The notes: generated by a model from the letters alone, not told the origin. Positions 1-11,279 are shown, numbered from the stretch's first letter. The stretch: DNA of 64,000 bases from Balamuthia mandrillaris (GCA_031835245.1 JAVKOQ010000094.1:62001-126000); one strand, 5' to 3'. Numbers and translations are program-made.

Positions 1-117
1 GTTACCTTAAATTTTAAGGACTTTGAAGAAAGAAAGAAAAAGAGAAGAAAGAAAGCAGCGATTCGATTCGACTGATTGGGCGACAGGGATTGATTTTTGT
101 GCGATAAAATAACAAAG

Positions 118-606
118 ATGGCGTTCCGGTTGTCGAGCGGTGTAACTTCCTTTTCCACTTCCTCACTGAGGGGTTGCTCTTTGGGCAGGGTCGGCGGAGC
201 TCTCAGGAGCTATGGCTCCCTCTCCTCCTCCCCTCGCTTTGCCCCTTTGTCGCGACAGTGGTTCACTGCCACCACCCGCTCTGGCTCCCAGCTGCTCGCC
301 CCAGCTACTCGGGCCTCTGTCTCGGCTTTTAGCGGAGCGTCCAAGCGCTTCTATGCTTCTGATAGTGGTATGGCGCTACTTTTTTGTGTTGATTTTTAAA
401 TTGTTGGATTGATTTCGAGTTCTGACAAAAAAAAAACACAAAGGAGTGTACTCCAAAGCCATTGTCTCTGTTTGTGAGACGGAGCTGGAGAACCTTCAAC
501 TGGAGGACACTGAGACCGAGCTCAACGATTTCCTCTCCCGCCATAACTATTCTGTAAGTATTTTCGTCTTCTCTCTCTTCTTCCTCCTTTTCGTTGCTTC
601 TCTTGT

Positions 607-655
<49 letters not shown>

Positions 656-1367
656 GTCGCGCTCTCTGTTTTCCTTCCCTTTCTTTTTTTTCTTCACCTA
701 CTTTTCACTTCTTTCTAATCCTACTTGCAAAACTCAAGATTGCCAAAGAAGGCGATAAAGTTATCTTGCATAAAGACTTGGACAACAAAAAGTAACCTCT
801 CTCTCTCTCTCTCTCGACTTGTCTCTTCTGACCTCCAAAAACAGGATCAGAATAACTGTTTGGCGCAACGACGTAGAAGAGACCCCACACAACCACACAC
901 ACCCCGAAGGCACGGAGGAGGCCGAATATGCTGATGACCAACAACCCTCCGAGGAAGGAGAGGAAGAGCAACAAGACCAATCCGAAGCGGTGGAACGCTC
1001 CCCGGACCTCTTCGAAGTGGAAATCAAACGCGGCAACCAGAGCTTGACCCTTCACTGCGCCGCCGGCGACAACTTTTACGACATCCTCTCCATCACCCAC
1101 CACAGTGGCGCGGAGGAGGAGGAGGGAGTCTCGGAGGACCTTCCCGACGGCGAGGAGATAGAGACACACTTTAAGGGCTACCTGCGGGACACTTTGGGCA
1201 TTGGGGATGACTTTGGGCAGGTGGTCGACACGGCCTTGGGCTACTACGAGGACAAGCACTTTGCAGATTGGCTGAGCCGCGTGTCCGCCTTCATGAAGGA
1301 GGAGAGCGGAAGCGGAGGTGGCTCTCATCATCAGGAGAAGAAGAAGTCTTCTCGCAGTCGCAAGTAA
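118..1367 (+). CDS. C1QBP/MAM33: MAM33/p32 family mitochondrial matrix protein
   Basis: Four exons are inferred: 118-367, 444-553, 739-791 and 845-1367, all GT-AG, giving 311 aa. The N-terminus (MAFRLSSG..., rich in Ser/Arg/Leu with no acids until about residue 80) looks like a mitochondrial presequence. The mature part has the family features: an acidic N-terminal helix (ETELENLQLEDTETELNDFL), strands such as IRITVWRND, an acidic loop, and a C-terminal helix after DTLGIGDDFGQVVDTALGYY. MAM33/p32/gC1qR proteins form acidic doughnut trimers in the matrix and support mitochondrial translation and ribosome biogenesis. Length and order match the family. The Ser/Lys-rich tail after about residue 290 is extra. 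Intron 1 ends in an A-tract and intron 2 carries a (CT)n tract. The start is the first ATG giving the presequence. Family assignment is firm; exact function is inferred. Confidence 0.85.
604..654 (+). repeat. (CT)n intronic microsatellite
   Basis: Dinucleotide CT tract inside intron 2 of the MAM33 gene, pyrimidine-rich on the sense strand like most intronic repeats here. Confidence 0.9.
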
Positions 1368-1558
1368 GGCGGCGCAAATGCTTCACCTTGCCGAGTAAAC
1401 TTTTTTTTTGCCAAAACTCTTTTATTGTTGTTCTATCGAATATTGTTGATCTATAACGTGATCGAACCAATTGAAAATCAATGATATCAAATATTTGTTG
1501 AAATTAATCACAAAAATATCGTAAAAATTGTGCGAATGCCGTCAAAAAAATCGCCGTT

Positions 1559-2210
1559 TTAGCTCAACTCTTTGTCCAGATGGTAGAGCAAGCCCTTGAC
1601 CTTGGAGTAGGCCTTCACCTTCTCCAGGATCTCGGTGACCTCGGCCTCGGCGTTGACCTGCTCGTCCACGAAGAACTGGAGGAAGCTGTAGGCGGCGTGG
1701 TCCTTGCTGTTGAGAGCAATGTCAGCGAGCTCGCTGATGTTCTTGGTGTTCTCCTCCTCCACCTTGAGGAGGTCCTCCCAAACCTCTTGGGCGGTGGTCC
1801 ACTCTGCCTTTGGTGCTTTCTGCTTGTTTGTTTATTTGAGAGACAAAAACATTAAGAAAGAGATGAAATCAACAAAAGAAAAAGAAAAAAGAAAAAAGAA
1901 AAAAGAAAAAAGAAAAAAGAGAGAAAGAAAATAGAAAACAAAATAAAAAAAAAGAAAAGAGAAAAAGCAAAGTTTTTGTTACCTGCTCTCCAAGGACAGG
2001 GGTCTTGCCACGCTTCAAGATGAAGTCGGCCATCTTCAGGCCATGAGCCCTCTCGCTCTCGCTCTCCTTTCGCAGGTAGGAGGCGATGCCTTTGAAATTT
2101 TGGCTTTCGAACCAGAAGGAAGCGGCGAGGTACTGCTGCGAAGCCTGGAACTCCACCGCGATCTGTTTTTCGAGAGCTTCCTTGATGGTGTCGCTAAAGT
2201 TGGAGGCCAT
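1559..2210 (-). CDS. Ferritin, prokaryotic FtnA-like
   Basis: Two exons, 2210-1983 and 1819-1559, phase 0, give 162 aa. The protein is a single four-helix ferritin. Ferroxidase ligands can be read by position: E20, Y27, E53, H56, E97 and Q130, each exactly three residues later than E17, Y24, E50, H53, E94 and Q127 of bacterial FtnA. It stores iron as a 24-mer shell, oxidising Fe(II). No presequence or secretion signal is visible, so a cytosolic place is likely. The length matches bacterial non-haem ferritins and is shorter than animal H-chains (about 180 aa). The FtnA-type spacing suggests bacterial ancestry, but an intron shows it is at home in this genome. The intron (1820-1982) is A/G-rich on the plus strand. 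Confidence 0.88.
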
Positions 2211-2502
2211 TGTGGTTTGCTTGTGTGGGTGTGCGTGTGAATAGATCAATTTGGGGGCGAAAGTCTCCTTTTCTTTTTTTTGGCGGAGAGAAATAAAAGA
2301 CAAACAGGGTATTTTTCGTCGACATCATATGTTTTAGGGTAAACCATCAATATTATTTATTTTTTGATTTTCGATTGGCCAGCTGAAAAATAATTATCAA
2401 AAGATACAAAGTTTTCGATGGTGTTATCATAAATTCACAACTTGTTGAAAATTCATGATAATCGACAAAAGATTCTTCATTATTGGCCATTTTTATTCCA
2501 TT
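2211..2502. other. Spacer between ferritin start and octanoyltransferase end
   Basis: AT-rich sequence upstream of ferritin with a GTCGAC palindrome near 2318 (TCGTCGACATCATATG) and several ATAAT/ATTAT inverted pieces. It presumably holds the ferritin promoter and the 3' region of the next gene. No gene is seen. Confidence 0.6.
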
Positions 2503-3175
2503 TTATGTCTCCTCCTCTTCCGCTTTTCTCATCTCCCGTTGAAACACTTTGCCAAAGCGATCCACCAGGACATCTCTCGCCATCTCCACATCCACCGCCC
2601 CCTCCCCACCTTCGCCATATACATGTTGCCTCTTCGTTTCGTTGCCCACGGAAACGTCCCTCATCATCCGTCTCTTTCTCGCCAGCTCTGCGGCCAAGGA
2701 GGTCACCTGCTTGTCCACTATGCCGCAGGGGACTATCAAGTCAAAGTAGGACAGGTCGGTGGTGACGTTCAAGGCGAGGCCATGGCTGGTCACCCATTGG
2801 GAGACCTGGATGCCGATGGCACCCAGCTTGCGGTCTTCGGTCCATATGCCTGTTCTGCCTTCCTCACGTTGAGCTGGGATCTTCCAGTGCCACGCTGTCT
2901 CTATCATCACCTGTTGTTGGATTGTAAAGAAACAAGAGGAGAGAGAATGAACGAAAGAGAACGAGAGATGAGAAGTAAGAGAGACAAGAGTTGAGAGAGA
3001 AATGAGAACAAGTTACCTATCAATAAAGCAACGAGGAGATGGGAGAGAATGAAAGAACAAAGAGAAGAAGAGAGGCGAAATGACGAGGAAGAAAGAACAG
3101 AGAAGAGAGCAGAGGACAGCGATAGCAAAGTAGCATAGAGAACGATGCATAGATAAAAATGAGGACATGTGAAGA

Positions 3176-3208
<33 letters not shown>

Positions 3209-3948
3209 AGAAGAAGAAGAAGAAGAAGAACAAGAACAAGAACAAGAAGAAGAACAAGAACAAGAAGAAGAAGGAGAAGAACAAGGAGAAGAGTGTGGAA
3301 GAACAAGAAGGGAGAAGGAGGGAGACAAGGAGGATGAGAAGAAGAAGAACAAGAACAAGAACGAGAACAACAAGAAGAACAACAAATGCAGAAGAAGGAG
3401 GAGAAAGCGTCAGCAAATGACAAACCTCTTCCAACTGATGCAGATACCAACGCAAGTCCTGTTTGTGGTGCCGCAGGTCCAAGATGGGATAGGCCACCAG
3501 CTGTCCAGGCCCATGGAAGGTGATGTCACCCCCACGATGCGTGTAGACCGTGTCTGCGCCATACTTGCTCTTCAGCTCAGGCAGCGGCACTCGAAAGTTA
3601 TTCACAGACTTTTTGGTATAGGTATAAACTGAATGAATGGTAAGAGAGAAATAGAGAAAGTAGAGAAGAAGAAGAAGAAGAAGAAGAACAAGAACAAGAA
3701 CAAGAAGAAGCAGAAGAACAAGAACAAGCAAAGAGAGGTGTCAGTCATTCATCCAATTTTTTTTTTGATCCCATGAATAAAACAAGAGAAAGACAGAAAG
3801 AAAAAAAAAGAAGACCAGGTGGATGTTCCACTAGCCAAAGCATGTCAGGCACCGCTCCGGCCTTGCGTTTCTGTACAAGCACGGCCATTTCCTCCAAGGC
3901 GGAGGCGTAGGGCCGTCTTCCTCCCCATTTCCACAGCACGCTCCGCAT
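2503..3948 (-). CDS. LIPT2: Lipoyl(octanoyl) transferase, LipB family
   Basis: Three exons, 3948-3816, 3628-3426 and 2910-2503, give 247 aa. LipB moves octanoate from acyl carrier protein onto lipoyl domains, the first step of lipoate synthesis in mitochondria. Family motifs are clear: LWLVEHPP then VYTYTKK across the first splice, [40 protein letters not shown], and [14 protein letters not shown] with the acyl-accepting Cys and the conserved Lys. The start MRSVLWKW matches the usual N-terminus; an upstream in-frame ATG near 4089 would add an unconserved stretch. No clear presequence is seen. The first intron uses the weak donor GTCTTC. The second intron (2911-3425) is almost entirely repeat. 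Lipoyl synthase, the next enzyme, is 25 kb away. Confidence 0.87.
3160..3400 (-). repeat. GAA/CAA/CAG trinucleotide repeat in LipB intron 2
   Basis: A mix of CAG, GAA and CAA triplets on the plus strand, so TTC/TTG/CTG on the sense strand of the host gene. It lies wholly in the intron. Confidence 0.9.
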
Positions 3949-4262
3949 TTCTCCCTCTTCAAAAAATTCCTGGAATTTTTTGCATTCCTTTCTCAACGAA
4001 AAAACTTTCTTGTCATCACTTGGGATCGAACCCTGTCCATATGTGACCCACGCGCAATGGTTTGGTTTGGGATTAGTCCTTGTCGACATCGATTTTGCCC
4101 GCTGAAGGTGGCAGGGAAGCGCAAGGACTTTTTGGTTGTCCTTTTTTCCCTTGCCATTTCTTTTTCAGTCATATATAAAAATTTGTCATCAGCAAGATTC
4201 GAACCGACGAACGTGCCTCTTGGCAAAAAAATGAGAAAAGAATTAAACTCTTTTTTTTTTGT
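3949..4262. other. Spacer with two B-box-like motifs and a dispersed repeat
   Basis: Holds two minus-strand copies of a GGTTCGA-type motif followed by TGATGACAA (near 4010-4030 and 4180-4202). Between them is a stretch at 4114-4186 that resembles 17013-17090. A GTCGAC palindrome lies at 4082. It separates the 3' end of the aspartyl-tRNA synthetase from the 5' end of LipB. No coding signal is seen. Confidence 0.55.
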
Positions 4263-7200
4263 TCAAATGTTGTTTGCTTTGGCGAGAGCGTCATCATCAT
4301 CATCATCAGCACCATCGGGAGCAAGTCGGAGGTGGTACTCAGCGAGTTCCTCTGCGGAGACCTCAGAGGGAGCGCCGCTCATGAGCTCGTTTCCGGTGAC
4401 GGTCTTGGGGAAGGCGATCACTTCTCTCAAGCTTTTGGCGCCGCAGAGAATGGCCATCAGACGATCGAACCCAAGCGCTATGCCGCCTATTAATGTTGTT
4501 CATTGTGGTTTGTTTAAAATACGGGTGGTAAAACAGATAAAGAGAAACGAAGAGATAAAACAAAGAAAAGAGAGAAGAGAGAACAAGATGCAAACCATGA
4601 GGCGGGCAACCCATGCTCAACGCATCGGTGAGATGACGGAACCTGCTCTTCAGATCATCGCTAAAGCCCAACAGCTCAAATACTTGCTTTTGCAAAGCAG
4701 CATTATGAATACGAATGGAGCCTCCTCCCAGTTCCACTCCGTTCAGCACCACGTCATAGTGTTGTCCTCTAATTTCTCTAAGAATGGAGTAATATTCTTC
4801 TTCGTTGCTTCTGTTCTCTTCCAACTTTTGCAATAGAGGAAGATCTTCTGCTCTCGGAGCGGTAAAAGGATGATGAGTAGTTGTGACCTTCAGTTTTCCT
4901 TCTTCTCCTTCTTCTTCTTCCAACGTGAAGAGAGGAAAGTCCTCCACCCATAAAAAGTTGAATTGATCTTTCGGCAAGTGCAATAGTCCCCTTTGTTGAA
5001 GGATCTGAGCAGAAAGCACACGCAACGCTCCCAAAACTTTGCAGACTTTCTCTTCGGAGGTTGGATGAGCTGCGAGGAGCAAGATGCTGCTCTCCTCCTC
5101 TGGTTGTTGGTCCAGAGAGAAAGCGGAAAGGAGGCGTTGCTTTGCCTCGGGGGTCATGTGTTTGGCTAAAGGCGACTCCCATTTGGTCGTTCCTTGGATT
5201 CGTATCTTCGTAATTTCCTGTATGATGAAACAAAGATAAGAGTGAATGAAAGAAGATAAGGAGAGTACGATTAAAAAAAAAAGGGAAAAAGCACGGAAAA
5301 TAATAGAAACAGAGAACAAAAAAAGAAGTAAAAGGAAAAAAAAAAACGAAGCTTGTAAGAGCAGGAAAGGTGACTCACAGGAATGCCAAGTTCTTCTGCC
5401 TTACGTTTAAGCATTTCCAATTCACTCTTATTCAAATCCATGGTCTTCTTCATCTCCAGCTTGATGCCCTTCACGCAACCTCCTTTCTTCTTCAACATCT
5501 CCTCAAAGACCCTCACCCCTCCTCCCGTTCGAAAAACATGTGATACATCCGTCAGTTTCATATCGTATCTCATGTCCGGTTTGTCGGAGCCATAATAAAG
5601 CATAGCATCGTTGTGGGTCATTCGAGGGAACGGAAGGTGAATGTCTTGGTTTAGGGCCTTTTTCCAAACGCATTGTAGCATTCGTTCAATCACGGATTGT
5701 ACGTCTTTGGCTGTCACGAAGGAAAGTTCCATATCCACCTTTTTTTAAAACAACAACAAATGAAAAGGTATTTGAAAAGGTGTTAATGCTGTCGTTTCGC
5801 TTTTGATTTTCTTCTCTCTCACTCACTCTCCTCTAATAGTTATCTTACCTGCGTGAATTCAGGTTGACGATCCGAGCGAAGACCCTCATCGCGATAACAA
5901 CGAGCCAACTGAAAGTATCGATCGATGCCTCCGGCCATAAGCAGCTGTTTGTACTGTTGTGGGCTTTGAGGCAGAGAATAGAAGCGTCCTTTGTTTCTAG
6001 TTGGAACTAAGAACTCGCGAGCTCCTTCTGGTGTGCTGCGAAACAATGTTGGAGTCTCCACTTCCGTAAAACCTTCAATTACAAGAAGCAAATGTTAATG
6101 TAAAAACAACAAATAACAGAGAAGGAGGGGAAGGTGAAGAACAATTGCAAAGAGGAAAGAAGATAAGAAGAATGAGAAATGAACCTTCGGTATGCAAAAA
6201 GTTCCTTATGGCCAACGAAACTTGCGAACGAGTCTTCAAGTTGTGCTGCAGATGAGGTCTTCTAAGCTCCAAATATCTGTACCTCAATCGCAGCTCTTCC
6301 GTTTGCATTCTTTCAGCAGCAGCAACAGCCGAAACAACCTCTTCTTCCCCGCTGCCTTCTTGCCCTTTCTCTTTTGTTGTTTTATCCTCCCAAATGGTTG
6401 AAAAGGGGATTCGCTCGATGCTTGGATTGAGGACGTGCAGCTCTTCGAGCTCCACCTCGATGGCGCCCGTTTGCATGTTCTCGTTCTTCATGTTGACGGG
6501 ACGGGCACGGACCACTCCTTTTATCTTTTTTGTTTGCATGTATTTGTTTTTGTTGTTTGTTGTTTCTTGTGTGAGGAGATAACAGGGACAATAAAAAATA
6601 AAAGAAAAAGAAAAAGAAAATAAAGAGAATAAAGAGAATAAAGAGAATAAAAATAAAAGAATAAAAAGAAAAAAGAAAATAAAGAAAATAATAAAGAATA
6701 ATAAAGAATAATAAAGAATAAATAAACAATAAAATAAACAATAAAATACGAAAAAATTACAGAAAAAAAAATAAAAATAAAAAATAAAAAATATCAGAAA
6801 AAAAAAAAGAAAAAATAATAAAAGAAAAAGAAAAAGAAAAAAGAAAAAGTTAATAAATAAAAACAAACCGAAAGAATGCTCTCCACGTGGACTTTCTGGT
6901 TGGAGGCTATCTCCTCCTTCTTCTCCTGGCTCAGCCAGGGGTTGTCCTCGTCGATGCAGACCTGGACGGAGCCCGTGGCATCGCTCAGCACCAAAAAGAG
7001 TAGCGGCCCAAAGTTGCGCTTGATGGAGAGCCAGCCGCAGAGGGAGACGCACCGGCCAATGTCGCTCTCCCTGAGCTGACCGCAGCGATGGGTGCGTCGC
7101 AGGAGTTCCGCCTCCTCTTTTCCTTCCGTTGGTGCTGTGCGTTGAGGAGAGGAAAGAGAAGCGGAGGAGGAGGAGGAAGAAGAAAAAGAGCGATTAAAGT

Positions 7201-7375
7201 TTGATGGAGAGGAGAAAAGTGGAGGAAGCCGACGAAGTTTTTGTATGGAGAGAATCGGGGAGAGAGAAGAAAGAGGTTTGGTGGGAGGAGAAAGAGGAAG
7301 AAGGAGCAGAGGTCTGGAGGTGGGAGGTACGCAGTGAAGGCCCGGCCCTCGAACAACACCTGAAACGCTCTTCAT
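4263..7375 (-). CDS. DARS2: Aspartyl-tRNA synthetase, bacterial/mitochondrial type
   Basis: Six exons: 7375-6869, 6524-6185, 6072-5849, 5738-5379, 5217-4596 and 4486-4263, giving 758 aa. It charges tRNA-Asp. The N-terminal 60 residues are Ser/Arg/Leu-rich, as in a mitochondrial presequence. Next come an OB-fold anticodon domain ([20 protein letters not shown]), class II motif 1 and 2 regions ([58 protein letters not shown]), a GAD insertion of bacterial type, and motif 3 ([17 protein letters not shown]) with IAFPKT near the end. The GAD domain separates this type from cytosolic enzymes. It is longer than human DARS2 (645 aa) because of the presequence and an expanded insert. Intron 1 is AT-rich and very pyrimidine-rich on the sense strand. 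Confidence 0.9.
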
Positions 7376-7612
7376 CAATTTTTTTTCTTTTCGTTCATTC
7401 CAAGAAATGAGGCCAATCTGACCACAAAAGCATCCGCACTGCAGCACAAAAGGAGCAGCCTCATTTGTCGACTCAATAGTTTATCAATTTTCGCAATAAC
7501 ATTTCGAATATATTTTCGTTTTTTACAAATAATTGCGGAAGTCGACCGAAAATGGAGGACGCGAGAGAGGAGAGGAGATTAGGGCAAAAACAAAAGAAAA
7601 GAAACCAAAAAG
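7376..7612. promoter_or_regulatory. Divergent promoter region
   Basis: A 237-bp spacer between the divergent aspartyl-tRNA synthetase and COA7-like genes. It has GTCGAC at 7468 and 7539 and an AT-rich centre. No TATA box can be named with confidence. Confidence 0.45.
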
Positions 7613-9098
7613 ATGGGCAATATGAGCGGCACGTTTGTTCCTTGCTCCATGGAGCAGAGGGAGAAGTACCAACAGGCGCGCGTGGAGTGCAGCTACGAAG
7701 GCATGGCCGCTTCTTGCAACTCTGCCGCCTTTTATCGTTATCAAATGGCTTTTCAAGCAAGGCTTCCCTCTTGTCTTCCTGCTTCTTGTTCTCCTTCTGC
7801 TTTTTCTTTTCCTTCTTCTTCTTCTTCTTCTTCTTCTTCTTCTTCTTCTTCTTCTTCTTCTTCTTCTTCTGCTTCTTCTTCTTCGTTCTTTCTTCTTCGT
7901 TCTTTCTTCTCACAAAAAAAAAAAAAAAAGGATCAAGCGATGATGGACGTTGCAGCAATGGAAGAGGTTTGGAACTACTACAAGCAGGGGTGTGAGCTGG
8001 GAGACGTCGAAAGCTGCCTTCATGCTGGCTTTCTCCAGTATGAAGGTCTCTACACCAAAGAGTTTGTTCTTCTCTCGTTCTCTCCGCTCAGCTTCTCTCG
8101 TCTCTCTTCTCTATTCTCTCATTCTCTCATTCTCTCATTCTCTCTTCTCTCTTCTCTCTTCTCTCTTCTCTCTTCTCTCTTCTCTCCTCTTGCTTCTGAC
8201 AAACTGCAATAAACAAACAACAGCAACAAACCGATCCTAGAACGAGACCTTGCTTCCAGCGCTCACTATCTGCAATCTGCTCTCCAACATGCTCATTCCA
8301 GAGCCAAGCAATCCTACTCATCCTGCGAGTCCATCGCACCAACAAATATAAAGAGGAAAGAAGAAGGAGGAGAAAAAGAAGAAGCAGAAGAAGAAGCACA
8401 TGAAGACAAAAAAGAGGAGGAGAAAAAAGACGACAACGAAGAACCTTTGCCAGAAGACAAAGAGGCTGTTGTGGCGTGTTTGCGTTTGTTGGGTGATCTT
8501 CACAGCCGTCTCGAAGAGCATGATCCCGAAGAAGAAGAAGAAGAATATGAAGACGAAGAACGAGAAGAAGAACGAGTTCAAGAAGCAAGGAAGGAAGCAA
8601 AGAGATGTTACAAAAGTGCATGTTTACTGGGAGATGCGTATTCCTGCGGAAGAACAGGTCGTATGATACTTCAGCGCATGGAGGAAGAAAAGCTCAATTT
8701 CGCTTCTTACCTCTCGACGTCTTCCACTGGCAACGAAGTCGATAAAAGAAGAAAGAGGAGCTTAGACGAAGAGCTTCAAAAGGCCGTCAAATGGTTCGAT
8801 AGAGGTTGCGCTGCTGGCACCAACGAGATGTGCGAGTCTAGGAGGAGGTTGCAGAGTCTTCTACAAGGGGCGTCTTCTGTAGACAAGGACAGAGTAATCA
8901 TGCTCTCTCGTTTTCCTCTATCTTCACTCTTCTTGTTATCTCTCTGCTCTCTGTCTACTCTCTCCTCTCGAAGGAAAGCCAATGTAACAATATTCGATTT
9001 ACTTACAAGCCCTTTCTTCCCTTTTGCAGGTATTCCCTTCCGCTGTAAAGCGACAACAAGCGAACTCGTGGAACGCCTCCAAGGAAGATAGAATATAA
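7613..9098 (+). CDS. COA7-like Sel1-repeat protein
   Basis: Inferred exons 7613-7756, 7931-8045, 8241-8893 and 9030-9098, 326 aa. Repeats of about 36 residues each carry a Cys pair: VECSYEGMAASCNSAAF, YYKQGCELGDVESCLHAGFL, CYKSACLLGDAYSCGRTGRM and WFDRGCAAGTNEMCESRRRL. This is the Cys-rich Sel1-like pattern of COA7, an intermembrane-space factor for cytochrome oxidase assembly. An acidic Lys/Glu insert (about residues 115-190) separates repeats. Intron 1 best fits a GC donor (CAA|GCAAGG). It has no stop in frame, so if retained it would add a poly-Ser run. The last exon overlaps the 3' coding end of the opposite-strand phytochelatin synthase. Family is likely; the third intron and last exon are the least certain parts. 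Confidence 0.65.
7818..7890 (+). repeat. (CTT)n intronic microsatellite
   Basis: About 20 CTT/TTC triplets inside intron 1 of the COA7-like gene, read as Ser codons in the upstream frame. Proposed as intron because the repeat family on either side joins cleanly without it. Confidence 0.85.
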
Positions 9099-10396
9099 GA
9101 CACTTCTCGTTCCACCAACGAAAGACTTTGTGCGCTCGCTTTCAATTCCAACAGTTGTTGCGAGAGAGAAGAAGCAGACGCCAAGCAACGCAAAACACAC
9201 AGCAGAACGATCGTTAACAGTTCAGCAGCAACAGAAGACCCTTTTGCAAAGGTAACAATTCCGTTCTTGTCTTCCTCTTCTCCTTCTTCTTTATCTTTAT
9301 CTTTCGTTGGTTTTGTTTGATGGAGTTGACTTTGTACTTCGGCATACAGAGGAAGAGAATGAAGTTCGTCGAACAACTTTTCCAGAATTTGAGTTTGTTC
9401 TACCGGCATGTGTTCTCTATTGCAGTTCAAATAAATAAATAAATAAAAACAAAAACAGGAGCAAAGAGAAGAAAGAACGGGCGAAGCAAAGAACAGAATA
9501 AAGAAAGGATAGAGGAGTACTTTTCTAAAGGAAAAGCAGCAAAGATCTTTAGTAGATGTTTCTCAGCACGGTCCAAATAGGCGAAAACTCGTTGCACAAA
9601 ATCGTGTACGGATAAAGGTGCGATGGCGGTCGTCGCTTCTAGAGCTTTCGGGATGTCATCGTAGAAAAGATAAACAACCTCTCTCCAACAATCCGTTCCT
9701 GCCACAAGTCTACGAGAGAAAGAAAAGGTTCAAAACCACAAAGGGAAAAAGGAGAAAGAATAAACATACCGACAGAACGAATGCCTTGCAGCAGTGTTGG
9801 CAGACATGGCTACAAACGCGCGAGAACGCCTTGTGACAGGATCTTCCGGCAACATCGCCTCGAAAAGTAGCGATACAGGAACCCAATGCGGAGGATACTT
9901 GAAACGAGCCACGTCCATCAACAACACTGATACAGGAAGCAAAAAAAATGTTACACAACAGCGAGAACGAAAGCATTCAAGAAAGAGGCGACAGGAGAAC
10001 AAACCCAAATCACGTTGTGGATGGTATCCAGCGATGGGGCTGAAATGTCCAGAGCCGGTTTGCCCCAAGACACGGCGATCGTAGCTAACCACCATATACG
10101 TCCTTTCTTCTTTTGTTATCTCCATTATCTTTCTTCGAAAGCTTTCAACATCACTTTTTTTTTTAAAAAAAAAACAAGAATAACAATAAATACATCAAAC
10201 GAAGAAACAACGAGAGAAGACGTTAAAAACCTGTCTGAAGCATAAGTGATGTCGGCAAGAGCACCGTTGCAACGAGCCAAACAGCCAAACTCAGGAATGG
10301 TTATTCCTTCTTTTTGTACAATCTTTCAAAAGAGAAAACAAAGAAAAGAGAGAACTGTAAGCAGAGAAGGAGAGAGAAGGAGAGAGAGCGAGAGAG

Positions 10397-10443
<47 letters not shown>

Positions 10444-10679
10444 AGAAAACACAATAGAAAAAGAGAAGAAGAAAACAGGAAAAAAATACATGCAAAGGTT
10501 TACAGCAGTCCAATAGTTCCTCGCTGAACCATCGCCACGGAGCCTTCCACACTCGCTGTGGATCTATTTCCAGCGCGTTCAGTATCATCGCCAGAGTCGC
10601 AAGTCCACAATAGCTTCAATGCGATTGATTGTTTAAATGTTATAAATGAAAGAGAAACGACGAAAGCGAAAGAGAGAGG

Positions 10680-10721
<42 letters not shown>

Positions 10722-10810
10722 GAAAGAGAAAGAGAAAGAGAAAGAGAAAGAAAGAAAGAGAAAGAGAAAGAGAAAGAGAAAGAAAAAAGAAAGAGAAGGA
10801 AAGAGAGAAG

Positions 10811-10850
<40 letters not shown>

Positions 10851-11161
10851 AAGAAACGACAAGAAAGAAAGAACGAAACTACAAGAAAGAGAAAACAAGA
10901 AAAAACGCAAAAACAAAAAACTTAAAAAAAGCGTTGATAGACGTACGCAGGTTCGTTTTGGGTGTGAAACTGGGCAGCAAGGCCGAAGAAGCCTTCCATC
11001 TGGCCGCTGCTCAGCGCTTCTCTGAAGAGGGCTTTTCCTTCGGCGGAGGCAAAGTCCACGCATACAGCCGGCAGAGCGCGCCGATAAAAGCTGCGGCTCA
11101 CAGAGGGAACGGGGCGAGGAGGGCCGTTCGCTACGCCTCCGCTCGTGTGGGATGGAAGCAT
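8999..11161 (-). CDS. PCS: Phytochelatin synthase
   Basis: Seven exons: 11161-10947, 10613-10490, 10322-10231, 10153-10005, 9926-9770, 9709-9521 and 9416-8999, giving 447 aa. The enzyme, a papain-like gamma-glutamylcysteine dipeptidyl transpeptidase, makes phytochelatins from glutathione when metals are present. The N-terminal domain is complete: [85 protein letters not shown] and [12 protein letters not shown]. The triad reads C74, H180, D198, with spacings (106 and 18) identical to C56/H162/D180 of Arabidopsis PCS1. The C-terminal part is poorly conserved, as usual. No targeting signal is seen. The last about 100 bp of coding overlap the tail of the convergent COA7-like gene. Confidence 0.9.
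10380..10860 (-). repeat. (GA)n and (GAAA)n tracts in phytochelatin synthase introns
   Basis: Two purine tracts on the plus strand, near 10372-10442 and 10660-10860, fall in introns 2 and 1 respectively, so they are CT-rich on the sense strand. Exon 2 (10490-10613) lies between them. Confidence 0.85.
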
Positions 11162-11279
11162 CGTCAATCTTTTCTTTTCTTTTCTGGTTTTTGTTTGAAC
11201 CAGCGTTGCATCACGACGACATGGTTGCAAGGAGATCAGGGAAACTGTTGTTTTGAAAAACTGAGAACGGGCATCAATT

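Noticed and set aside
4010-4060. tRNA gene at the GGGTTCGATCCC motif
   Set aside because: Only the T-arm-like part exists; no acceptor, D or anticodon stems can be drawn.
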